Assembly (NCBI RefSeq): GCF_009762775.1
Contig: NZ_CP046401.1
Location: 1,426,001 to 1,490,000, forward strand
Direction of reading: 5' to 3'
Length of the DNA stretch: 64,000 bases
Source: Maribellus comscasis
Lineage (GTDB): Bacteria; Bacteroidota; Bacteroidia; Bacteroidales; Prolixibacteraceae
Of this stretch, positions 8,064 to 15,545 are shown one piece after another; position 1 is the first letter of the stretch, and every line of letters starts with the position of its first letter. A model generated the notes under the pieces. The model ran no database searches. It was not told the DNA's origin and saw only the letters and a program-made list of their open reading frames with translations. The position numbers were made by a program, and so were the translations under genes.

Positions 8064-9008
8064 CTATTCTACCTTAATCAGCACCTTTCCCTGTGCATGA
8101 CCTGTATTTGCATATTCCATGGCTTCGGGAGTCTGTTCGAGAGTGTATGTCCGGTCAATTACCGGTCTGATTTGGCCTTTGGCTACGCGAGTTGCAATAA
8201 ATTCCAAATCCGCCATATTTGCTTTTGCCGAAACTGCCAGCATTTTCTTTTTCCCCAGCGACAGCAATTTTCCAAATAACAAAGATTTAAGAATCTGTGT
8301 CATTGCACCGCCCACCATCAAATATCTACCTCCCGGCTCCAGCAAACGCCGATAGGTTAAAAGCGCTTCATTTCCATTTACAGCAAGAATCAGATCAAAA
8401 CGCTGCCTGGTGCGGGTAAAATCTTCTTTGGTGTAATCGATTACAGTTTGGGCGCCGAGCATTTTGCTTTGTTCTGCATTTCGGGTGCTGCACACCGCAG
8501 TTATCTCTGCGCCAAAATGCCGGGCAAGCTGCACTGCAAATGTGCCTACTCCGCCGCCACTTCCTACAATTAACACCTTATGTCCTTTTTGAATTTTTCC
8601 CTTGTTACGCATAGCCTGAATGGCTGTCATTGCAGCAAGCGGGATCGCCGCCGCTTCTGCAAAGGAAAGTTCAGCGGGTTTTTGGATAACTTTATTTTCA
8701 GGAGCCAGGGTATACTCAGCAAAACAGCCAAAGCCGCTGCCGGATAAATCCCCCATCACCTCGTCTCCTGTCTTCCAGTGGCTTACACCTTTGCCCACCG
8801 ATTCTATACGGCCGGCAACATCGGCTCCAAAAATCTTTCGCTTGGGCACGATTCCCAATCGCATCGACCGGTAATCTGCTGCATTTACCGATGACGCAAT
8901 CACCTTTATCAGCACTTCATTTTCCCGGGGTACAGGTTTTTCCACATCAGTATAAACCAATTTTTCGGCTCCTTTTTTATTGTAAATAACTGCTTTCATT
9001 TTTTGCAT
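8064..9008 (-). CDS. Zinc-free MDR family NAD(P)-dependent oxidoreductase
   Basis: 314 residues, medium-chain dehydrogenase/reductase of the quinone oxidoreductase-like type. The N-terminal GroES-like domain contains 'SVNAADYRSMRLG' and 'FGADVAGRIESVGKGVSHW'; the Rossmann fold shows 'VLIVGSGGGVGTFAVQLA', which binds NAD(P)H. The structural-zinc Cys cluster and the catalytic-zinc ligands of alcohol dehydrogenases are absent, as in quinone and enoyl reductases. The substrate cannot be told from sequence. The ATG at 9008 (MQKMKAV) or the one nine bases inside (MKAV) are both possible; the second resembles the family start more closely. Monocistronic and divergent from the queuosine transporter. 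Confidence 0.85.
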   Translation of the reverse strand: MQKMKAVIYNKKGAEKLVYTDVEKPVPRENEVLIKVIASSVNAADYRSMRLGIVPKRKIFGADVAGRIESVGKGVSHWKTGDEVMGDLSGSGFGCFAEYTLAPENKVIQKPAELSFAEAAAIPLAAMTAIQAMRNKGKIQKGHKVLIVGSGGGVGTFAVQLARHFGAEITAVCSTRNAEQSKMLGAQTVIDYTKEDFTRTRQRFDLILAVNGNEALLTYRRLLEPGGRYLMVGGAMTQILKSLLFGKLLSLGKKKMLAVSAKANMADLEFIATRVAKGQIRPVIDRTYTLEQTPEAMEYANTGHAQGKVLIKVE

Positions 9009-9246
9009 AAGTGAAGGTTTTAGTGTGTAATCGGTTAGTAAAATAAAAATATTCTGCTGTTTACAAAATGAAAGGTACAGATAAAAGCTGAAATATGGAA
9101 GCAGGAGTGTAGCACAGGAAAGGTGGTAACCGGAAAAAAATAATAATCGTATTTACTGGGAATCAGACGATAGTCATTGGAAGATGATTGTTTGGAAATA
9201 AAGATTGAGCTTTGTTGCTTATCGCTAAAAAACCAAAGAAACTTTT

Positions 9247-9254
9247 TATATTTG
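9247..9254 (+). promoter_or_regulatory. Bacteroidota-type -7 promoter box
   Basis: TATATTTG matches the TAnnTTTG -7 consensus of the Bacteroidota primary sigma factor exactly. Initiation some 6-8 bases downstream would put the 5' end immediately before the preQ1 aptamer at 9269. No clear -33 TTTG at standard spacing was found. Confidence 0.45.
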
Positions 9255-9268
9255 CGCCATTATTAACG

Positions 9269-9302
9269 ACGTGTTCTTGATAACCACGTAAAAAACAAGA
9301 AG
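9269..9302 (+). promoter_or_regulatory. PreQ1-I riboswitch (H-type pseudoknot)
   Basis: Stem P1 is ACGTG (9269-9273) with CACGT (9285-9289). Between them lies TTC-TTG-ATAAC; TTG (9277-9279) can pair with CAA (9296-9298) across an A-rich linker of six A residues, giving pseudoknot stem P2. Order, loop lengths and the A-rich 3' linker align closely with the class I preQ1 aptamer (P1, UUC, P2, C-containing loop, P1', A-rich tail, P2'). The 3' strand of P2 ends five bases before the start codon at 9304, so binding would restrict translation initiation. The downstream gene is a queuosine-precursor transporter, the expected target. Confidence 0.75.
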
Positions 9303-9303
9303 T

Positions 9304-9984
9304 ATGAATAACAAAGTTTCTGTTTTGTTTATGCTGGCAGGTATATTATTTGCAACCTGTCTGCTTATTTCCAACATTTTAGCATCAAAAATAATTATGA
9401 TTGGCCCGTGGTCGGCACCCGCCGGAGTTTTGATTTTTCCGCTGGCCTACATCATTAACGATGTAATTGCTGAAGTGTGGGGATACCGGAAAGCCCGTCT
9501 GATCATCTGGGCCGGATTTGGGGTAAACCTGCTTGCAGTGTTGTTTTTTAGTATGGCCGTTGCCGTTCCTGCGGCTCCGTTTTATGAAGGACAAAATGCT
9601 TTTGCAAGCGTGCTTGGAAACACCCCCCGTATTGTAGCCGCCAGTTTACTAGCCTACCTTTTTGGATCGTTTCTGAATGCCTTTGTAATGAGTAGAGTTA
9701 AAGTCATAACCGAAGGAAAATCTTTTTCGCTTCGCGCCATTGTTTCAACCCTGGCGGGCGAAAGTATCGATTCACTGATTTTTATATCGGTAGCCTTTGC
9801 CGGTGTTTTCCCTGTAAATGTTTTATTGGGAATGATTGTTACACAGGCCGTAATAAAAACCGTTTATGAAATTATTGTACTTCCGCTAACGCTTGTGGTG
9901 GTGAAAAAAATAAAACAACTGGAGGGAGAAGATACCTTTGATTATTCGGTATCCTATAACCCTTTTCGTTTACGACAAATTTAA
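9304..9984 (+). CDS. yhhQ: Queuosine precursor transporter (YhhQ/QPTR family)
   Basis: 226 residues with about six membrane segments. The family signature is clear: 'ATCLLISNILASKI' at the N-terminus, 'PAGVLIFPLAYIINDVIAEVWGY' (read in two parts around the conserved Pro and Asp/Glu), and 'AGESIDSLIFISVAF' in the last third. Members import preQ0/preQ1 or queuine into the cytoplasm for tRNA queuosine synthesis. The gene is preceded by a class I preQ1 riboswitch and followed 60 bp later by queC and queF, so uptake and the preQ0/preQ1 synthesis steps are probably encoded together. Confidence 0.9.
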   Translation: MNNKVSVLFMLAGILFATCLLISNILASKIIMIGPWSAPAGVLIFPLAYIINDVIAEVWGYRKARLIIWAGFGVNLLAVLFFSMAVAVPAAPFYEGQNAFASVLGNTPRIVAASLLAYLFGSFLNAFVMSRVKVITEGKSFSLRAIVSTLAGESIDSLIFISVAFAGVFPVNVLLGMIVTQAVIKTVYEIIVLPLTLVVVKKIKQLEGEDTFDYSVSYNPFRLRQI

Positions 9985-10044
9985 GCATGCCGGGCTACGG
10001 GTTGCAGCTTGATTATTGCTAAAAAATAAAAAGCTTGTTTTATC

Positions 10045-10704
10045 ATGAATAATAATGCATTGCTTGTTTTTTCGGGCGGACAGGATTCCACGACCTGTTT
10101 GTTCTGGGCAAAACAACATTTTAACAAGGTTTTTGCGCTGGGCTTTGATTATGGTCAGCGGCACAAAACAGAACTGGAAGCAGCGCGCCACATTGCTGTG
10201 CAAGCAAATGTCCCTTTTGAAATTCTAAAACTGAAATTACTCCCTCAGTTAACAGCAAATGCACTAACATCAGCCTCCATTGAAGTGGAAAAAGAAAAAC
10301 CGGACGAACGCCCTCCCAACACACTGGTAGAAGGAAGAAACATGCTTTTTCTGACTTACGCAGCAATTTATGCCAAATCAAAATCGGTTAAAAATCTGGT
10401 GACCGGAGTTGGTCAGGCCGATTTTAGCGGTTATCCCGACTGCCGGAACGATTTTATTGTTTCCCTTAACCAAACGCTTAATCTTTCGATGGATTACGAT
10501 TATAAAATCCATACTCCGCTGATGTGGAAAAACAAAACAGAAATCTGGCAACTGGCCGACGATCTTGGCGTGTTTGAACTTGTACAAAACGAAACCGTAA
10601 CCTGTTACAAGGGCGTAAAAGGAAAAGGTTGCGGCAATTGTCCCGCTTGCTATTTGCGAAACCGTGGATTGGAAAACTACTTAAAACAAAAAGAAAATGA
10701 ATAA
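10045..10704 (+). CDS. queC: 7-cyano-7-deazaguanine synthase QueC
   Basis: 219 residues, the normal length. It converts 7-carboxy-7-deazaguanine with ammonia and ATP to preQ0, the step before QueF. The PP-loop pyrophosphatase motif 'SGGQDSTT' lies at residues 10-17. The C-terminal zinc site is complete: Cys187, Cys196, Cys199 and Cys202 in '[16 protein letters not shown]'. It overlaps queF by 8 bases (10697-10704), indicating translational coupling. queD and queE are not adjacent. Confidence 0.97.
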   Translation: MNNNALLVFSGGQDSTTCLFWAKQHFNKVFALGFDYGQRHKTELEAARHIAVQANVPFEILKLKLLPQLTANALTSASIEVEKEKPDERPPNTLVEGRNMLFLTYAAIYAKSKSVKNLVTGVGQADFSGYPDCRNDFIVSLNQTLNLSMDYDYKIHTPLMWKNKTEIWQLADDLGVFELVQNETVTCYKGVKGKGCGNCPACYLRNRGLENYLKQKENE

Positions 10705-11167
10705 GTTAAAACACCTGGGAAACAAAACAGCATACACTTTTGATTACCAACCGGAGGTTTTGGAAAGTTTTGAAAACCAACACCCTGAACACGATTATTT
10801 TGTAAAATTTAATGCACCGGAATTTACCAGCCTCTGTCCGATTACAGGTCAGCCCGATTTTGCAACAATTTACATCAGCTATATCCCGGATAAAAAGCTG
10901 GTGGAGAGTAAAAGCCTGAAACTGTATTTGTTTAGTTTCAGAAATCACGGCGCTTTCCATGAAGACTGTATCAATATCATAATGAATGACTTAATCCGGC
11001 TAATGGAACCAAAATATATCGAGGTATGGGGAAAATTCCTTCCCCGCGGCGGCTTAAGTATCGACCCCTATTGCAACTACGGAAAACCGCAAACAAAATA
11101 CGAAGAGATGGCCTGGCACCGTTTGCAGAATCACGACCTTGAGCCGGAGAATATAACCAACCGGTAA
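10697..11167 (+). CDS. queF: NADPH-dependent preQ0 reductase QueF
   Basis: 156 residues, the short unimodular (type I) QueF of the tunnelling fold. It reduces the nitrile of preQ0 to the aminomethyl group of preQ1. Visible residues: nucleophile Cys47 in '[11 protein letters not shown]', proton donor Asp54, the QueF signature 'ESKSLKLY' at 70-77 for NADPH, and Glu89 in 'FHED' for substrate recognition. The start inside the 3' end of queC is supported by the 8-base overlap and full family length. Confidence 0.97.
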   Translation: MNKLKHLGNKTAYTFDYQPEVLESFENQHPEHDYFVKFNAPEFTSLCPITGQPDFATIYISYIPDKKLVESKSLKLYLFSFRNHGAFHEDCINIIMNDLIRLMEPKYIEVWGKFLPRGGLSIDPYCNYGKPQTKYEEMAWHRLQNHDLEPENITNR

Positions 11168-11212
11168 AAAACAGACCAACACAAATCCTCAAATCCCCGG
11201 TATTTTTAAAAC

Positions 11213-11242
11213 ATAAGATTTTATTAGCATAACAAATCTTAT
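11213..11242 (+). terminator. Hairpin downstream of queF
   Basis: ATAAGATTT pairs perfectly with AAATCTTAT around a 12-base loop, 45 bases after the queF stop. It is AT-rich and lacks a clean T-tract, so a transcript-end role is only tentative. Confidence 0.35.
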
Positions 11243-11345
11243 ATCCAAAACATACTGTAAATCAAACAATAAACAATCCTCCCCTATTGATTTTCTTTTT
11301 TATTTTTTGTAAATTAAGGAATTAAACACCATTAAATCCTTATTT

Positions 11346-12785
11346 ATGAAAACGCCGTTTATCGACCTTCATACACATCCCGCCATGAAACCCCTCGGAA
11401 GAAGTTATTACCGGCATCCGGGCGAAAACAACCCAAACCGGAATGGAAAAGACAGTTTGTGGTATTACGATCCGCCAACGCTACTGGATAAAGCAACCAA
11501 TATTGTTACTACGCTTACAAAATTCAGGCAGGCCGATTTTACATCGCTGGCAAAAAGCGGAGCTGAAATTGTTTTTGTTTCCCTGTGTGGTCTTGAAAAG
11601 GGTTTTGTCATTAATAAACTGGGCACACGCCTGGTTGGTGACGCCGTTGCCAACCTTGTAACCGGCCTGGGAAAAAAGCGAATAGACCATGTACAGGCCA
11701 TGCCTGACTATTTTTCTGATTTGGAAATGGAGTATAATTTTTATCGTCAGCTGGAAGGAGTTAAATACAAAGTGGATGGCGACTGGTACCAATATAAAAT
11801 TGTTTCGTCGTTTGCAGAAATTGATAAAGAATATGATCCCGATGTAAAAACCATCTTTGTTATTCTATCCATTGAAGGAGCGCATGCATTTAACGGAGGG
11901 CTTCAACTCGCAGGCAGAACAATCAATGAAAAAGAGATTCTAAACAATGTTAAAAAAGTAAAAAGCTGGGACAGGAAATTATTTTTTATGGGCTTAACCC
12001 ATCATTTTTACAACGAAATGGTTGGACACGCCCGCAGCTTAAATGCCAAGGTAAGTAAGTTTTGCGATCAAAAAGAAGGAATGGACGAAGGATTTAATGA
12101 GCTGGGATGGAAACTGGTACGCCAACTTCTCGACAACACCAACGGAAAACGTGTGCTCGTCGATTTAAAACACATGAGTGTAAAAGCGCGGAAAGAATAT
12201 TACCGGTTTCTGGAAGATGAATACCCCAATGAAATTGTCCCCTTGATTGTAAGTCACGGGGCTGTAACCGGACTGCGATCGTTTGAAGAAAAAGTAGAGG
12301 ACGACCTTTTTAACTTTGGAAAATTCCAACCCGATGATATTAACTTTTATGATGATGAAATTGTAAAAGTGGCTAAATCTGGTGGTTTATTTGGAATTCA
12401 GTTTGATGAACGGCGTGTGGGAAGCGAAACAGTACTCAAAAAAACAGGCCCCAATCTTACCCGCAGAAAAATGCTTTTCCACAAATCAAAAATGATATGG
12501 AATCAAATCCAGCATATTACGGAAGTACTTAACCGCCACGATATGTTTGCCTGGGGAATACAGTGTGTAGGAACCGACAACGACGGGATGGTGAATCCGC
12601 TGAATGGTTTTTGGACCGCTGAAGATATGCCGGTATTTGACAGTTACCTGGAAAAACATGCTTATAACTTTATTGCTTCAGCACAGTCGGATAATCTAAA
12701 AAGCTATAATAAAATGGCGGCTTCCGAAATCGTTGAACGTTTTATGCATGGCAACGCCTATCATTTTCTGAGAAAAAATTTCTAA
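11346..12785 (+). CDS. M19-like membrane dipeptidase family protein
   Basis: 479 residues. Metal-dependent hydrolase of the amidohydrolase fold, closest in motifs to peptidase M19 (renal dipeptidase): 'FIDLHTHPAM' with the HxH pair at about 9 and 11, 'SIEGAHAF' carrying the bridging Glu, 'GLTHHFYNEMVGHA', 'VDLKHMSVKA', 'IVSHGAV' and the C-terminal 'GTDNDG'. It lacks a signal peptide, so it would be cytoplasmic, and it is longer than typical M19 enzymes by inserts in the middle. Substrate (a dipeptide or another amide) is not predictable. It ends just before a strong hairpin-T-tract terminator and appears monocistronic. Confidence 0.7.
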   Translation: MKTPFIDLHTHPAMKPLGRSYYRHPGENNPNRNGKDSLWYYDPPTLLDKATNIVTTLTKFRQADFTSLAKSGAEIVFVSLCGLEKGFVINKLGTRLVGDAVANLVTGLGKKRIDHVQAMPDYFSDLEMEYNFYRQLEGVKYKVDGDWYQYKIVSSFAEIDKEYDPDVKTIFVILSIEGAHAFNGGLQLAGRTINEKEILNNVKKVKSWDRKLFFMGLTHHFYNEMVGHARSLNAKVSKFCDQKEGMDEGFNELGWKLVRQLLDNTNGKRVLVDLKHMSVKARKEYYRFLEDEYPNEIVPLIVSHGAVTGLRSFEEKVEDDLFNFGKFQPDDINFYDDEIVKVAKSGGLFGIQFDERRVGSETVLKKTGPNLTRRKMLFHKSKMIWNQIQHITEVLNRHDMFAWGIQCVGTDNDGMVNPLNGFWTAEDMPVFDSYLEKHAYNFIASAQSDNLKSYNKMAASEIVERFMHGNAYHFLRKNF

Positions 12786-12821
12786 ACACAACCGTATTCC
12801 ATAGTCTAGGTGTTAGCATAT

Positions 12822-12860
12822 AAAATGTAGAGTCGCAATCTTGTGACTTTACATTTTTTG
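12822..12860 (+). terminator. Intrinsic terminator
   Basis: AAAATGTA(G)AGTC.CAA pairs with TTG.GACT(T)TACATTTT around a two-base loop and is followed by T residues. It lies about 40 bases after the dipeptidase stop codon and before the promoter region of the FAD protein. Confidence 0.75.
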
Positions 12861-12916
12861 CATGGCTTAAACAGAATTTACTATTTTTAGACAAAAATCA
12901 ATAAATCATCAACCAA

Positions 12917-14260
12917 ATGAAACGCCGAGACTTTGTTACCCGAATTATTGTTGCAGGAAGTGCCCTTTCCATGGGCGTTAGCTGCGGACGTAAAATTGAA
13001 GGAGATCAGCAGGAAACTCCCACGCCGCTTTCTGATCCAACGGAACCACAACGAACGATTACCGAACCAGCCCGTGAAATACCGGTTATTGCTGAAACCG
13101 ATGTACTGGTTATCGGCGGAGGGCCGGCGGGAGTAGCCGCCGCCATCGCTGCGAGCCGTGCCGGAGCAGAAACCTATCTCGTGGAACGTTATAATCACCT
13201 GGGCGGTTTGTGGACAGGCGGGCTTGTTCTGCCGCTGTTGTCAACCCATGCAGTAGACAAACAAAAAAGACGAAAACAAGTCATTCACGGACTTGGAGGA
13301 GAAATGGCACAACGGCTTTTTGACATGGGAATGGCTATTCATGAGGTTAATCCGATAATTGATCCCGAGGCCGGCAAATACGTCCTGGATGAGATGATTG
13401 TTGAATCGGGAGTAAAAATGCTGTATCATTCCTGGGGTGTAAATGCCATTATGGAAGGGAATACCATCAAAGGTGTGTTTATTGAAAGTAAATCAGGGCG
13501 GCAGGCCGTTATGGCAAAGGTGGTGATTGACTGCACCGGCGACGGCGATGTTTTCCACTGGGCCGGTGAAAGCTATGAAACCATGAACTATCATATTGGC
13601 CTGGTGCACCGTTTGGGAAATATAGACAGGATTGACAAAAACAGACCGGGCTACAAGGAAATGCCGCTTGGACAACCCACTCCCATCCCAAGTGTAAACT
13701 GGGTAAATATGCATGGTCTGAATGATCAGGATGGAATTGACATGCAGAATCTTTCCGAATTGCAACTGCAATACCGAAAAGAAATATGGGAAAGTGTGGA
13801 AGAAATAAAAAAAGTACCGGGCCACGAGAACGTATTTTTGCTCGACACTGCATCTCAAATGGGTGTTCGTATGTCGCGCATCGTGGAAGGAGAATACAAA
13901 CTTACACTTGAAGATAGCATGACTTTCAAACAGTTTGACGATGTTATCGGAATCAGCGGCGCCTGGACTTCCATGTTATATAAGGGAAATAAAGTTCTGG
14001 CGTATGAACGTCCGCTCTGGCAAATTCCATATCGTTCGTTGTTACCGAAAAAAACGGAAAATTTACTGGTTGCAGGCCGTTGTTTTTGTTTTGAACAAGC
14101 ATTGGTTGAAGACACACGTATAATCGGGACCTGCCTGATTACCGGACATGGAGCGGGTGCCGCTGCAGCAATAGCCGCGAATGACCGTGTAACAGTACGC
14201 GAAATCGACCGGCAAAAACTAAGGAAAACACTTGAGGAGCAAAATGTGTGGTTTGGCTAA
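12917..14260 (+). CDS. Exported FAD-dependent oxidoreductase
   Basis: 447 residues. The N-terminus 'MKRRDFVTRIIVAGSALSMG' is a twin-arginine (Tat) type signal followed by a Cys at 23 in a lipobox-like context (GVSC), so the folded flavoprotein is probably exported and perhaps lipid-anchored. The FAD-binding Rossmann motif 'VLVIGGGPAGVAAAIAAS' lies at about 64-80, and 'DCTGDGDVFHWAG' and 'GRCFCFEQALVEDTRIIGTC' are typical of the FAD_oxidored (PF12831) family. It is 79 bp upstream of a membrane polyferredoxin in the same orientation, so the two may form an electron-transfer pair across the inner membrane (inference). The substrate is unknown. Confidence 0.8.
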   Translation: MKRRDFVTRIIVAGSALSMGVSCGRKIEGDQQETPTPLSDPTEPQRTITEPAREIPVIAETDVLVIGGGPAGVAAAIAASRAGAETYLVERYNHLGGLWTGGLVLPLLSTHAVDKQKRRKQVIHGLGGEMAQRLFDMGMAIHEVNPIIDPEAGKYVLDEMIVESGVKMLYHSWGVNAIMEGNTIKGVFIESKSGRQAVMAKVVIDCTGDGDVFHWAGESYETMNYHIGLVHRLGNIDRIDKNRPGYKEMPLGQPTPIPSVNWVNMHGLNDQDGIDMQNLSELQLQYRKEIWESVEEIKKVPGHENVFLLDTASQMGVRMSRIVEGEYKLTLEDSMTFKQFDDVIGISGAWTSMLYKGNKVLAYERPLWQIPYRSLLPKKTENLLVAGRCFCFEQALVEDTRIIGTCLITGHGAGAAAAIAANDRVTVREIDRQKLRKTLEEQNVWFG

Positions 14261-14339
14261 ACTGAAACCGGCAGCAAGCGGGTTTTAATTCGTCCTGCTG
14301 ACTCACCGCATTAGGGGCCACAGATTGATAAAATCAAAA

Positions 14340-15545
14340 ATGAAGCTGACAAAATCAAAATACATCCGCCGAATTTCAACCGCAGTGGCTGTTTTGCTGG
14401 CGTTACCCTTACAACTCGGTTTTTTTACCGGATTTTATATGTGGCTGAGCCCCTTTGTAATGCTCAACTCTCTGTTTCTTCTAAAATCGATGGTTTGGCT
14501 TAATATTCTGGGCTGGGGTATTTTGCTTGTTTCGTTTTTTCGAAACCGGTGGTTTTGCCGTTACATGTGCCCGGTAGGATTAGGCTGTGATTCATTTTCA
14601 AAATGGGGGAAACACTCCCGGACATTTGTAAAAAAAGTTCCCCGGCTTGGCAGATGGCTCGCTTTACTTTCTCTGGCTGCCGCGCTAACAGGCATCCCGC
14701 TTTTTACACTTCTGGATCCCCTGTCGGTTTTTAACGGTTTTTTTGCCGCTTTTGCATCAGACATTTCACTGGCTATTATTGCCTCTTTTATTGGTTTGCC
14801 CGTTCTGCTGGTCATTCATTTATTTCTCCCCGGAATTTGGTGCGGAAAACTTTGTCCGCTGGGTGGCCTTTTTGATGAACTCACTACCTGGCGAAAATGG
14901 ATAATAAAAAAATTCCTGATAAAGAAAAATATAAGTACGGAGCAAAATGTTGGCCGGCGTATGTTTATTGCTTCAGGCACCGGATTGCTTGCGGGTGTTT
15001 TTATTCCTCCGCTGTTACATGCAGAGCGCAAACAATTTTTCAGACCTCCGGCTTCGCTCCGGGGCAACTTATTTAACACCTTGTGTGTGCGTTGCGGCAG
15101 TTGCATAAAAGCGTGCCCCTCAAATATCATCATTCATCACTCCGGGAAAAAAAATATTACCGCCTGGATGACTCCCGAAGTCAGTTTTGAAAATAAAGGA
15201 TATTGTCTGGAAGATTGTAATCTATGCGGAACAGTCTGCCCCACCGGTTCAATTTCTCCTTTTACTTTAAATGCCAAAAAAAAGTTGTTTATCGGAAGCA
15301 TAAATATCAGATTAGAAAATTGTTTACTAAGCGATTTTAAAGAATGCGACCGCTGTAAATCAGTTTGCTCCTACAATGCGATTCAGATAGTAGCTGCCCA
15401 AAATCTAATGATGAAACCCCTTGCCGATTTGAATAAATGTGTCGGATGCGGAGCCTGCTCAGCCGTTTGTCCAACAGAAACCATTTCGATGATTCCCCTG
15501 GAAAAAACAACATCATCCGAAGAAATTCCCCCAAAACACTTATGA
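14340..15545 (+). CDS. NapH/NapG-like membrane polyferredoxin
   Basis: 401 residues from the ATG at 14340; a TTG five codons upstream is the alternative. Four or so membrane helices in the first half carry two paired-Cys motifs on the cytoplasmic side, 'CRYMCPVGLGC' and 'CGKLCPLGG', as in NapH/CcoG-type proteins. After a second hydrophobic segment ('RRMFIASGTGLLAGVFI') come four [4Fe-4S] Cys motifs: 'CVRCGSCIKACP', 'CLEDCNLCGTVCP', 'CDRCKSVC' and 'CVGCGACSAVCP'. This amounts to a NapH-like membrane part joined to a NapG-like ferredoxin part. It probably conducts electrons between the quinone pool or a cytoplasmic donor and the exported flavoprotein encoded just upstream. It overlaps the convergent solenoid gene by 6 bases. 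Confidence 0.82.
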   Translation: MKLTKSKYIRRISTAVAVLLALPLQLGFFTGFYMWLSPFVMLNSLFLLKSMVWLNILGWGILLVSFFRNRWFCRYMCPVGLGCDSFSKWGKHSRTFVKKVPRLGRWLALLSLAAALTGIPLFTLLDPLSVFNGFFAAFASDISLAIIASFIGLPVLLVIHLFLPGIWCGKLCPLGGLFDELTTWRKWIIKKFLIKKNISTEQNVGRRMFIASGTGLLAGVFIPPLLHAERKQFFRPPASLRGNLFNTLCVRCGSCIKACPSNIIIHHSGKKNITAWMTPEVSFENKGYCLEDCNLCGTVCPTGSISPFTLNAKKKLFIGSINIRLENCLLSDFKECDRCKSVCSYNAIQIVAAQNLMMKPLADLNKCVGCGACSAVCPTETISMIPLEKTTSSEEIPPKHL

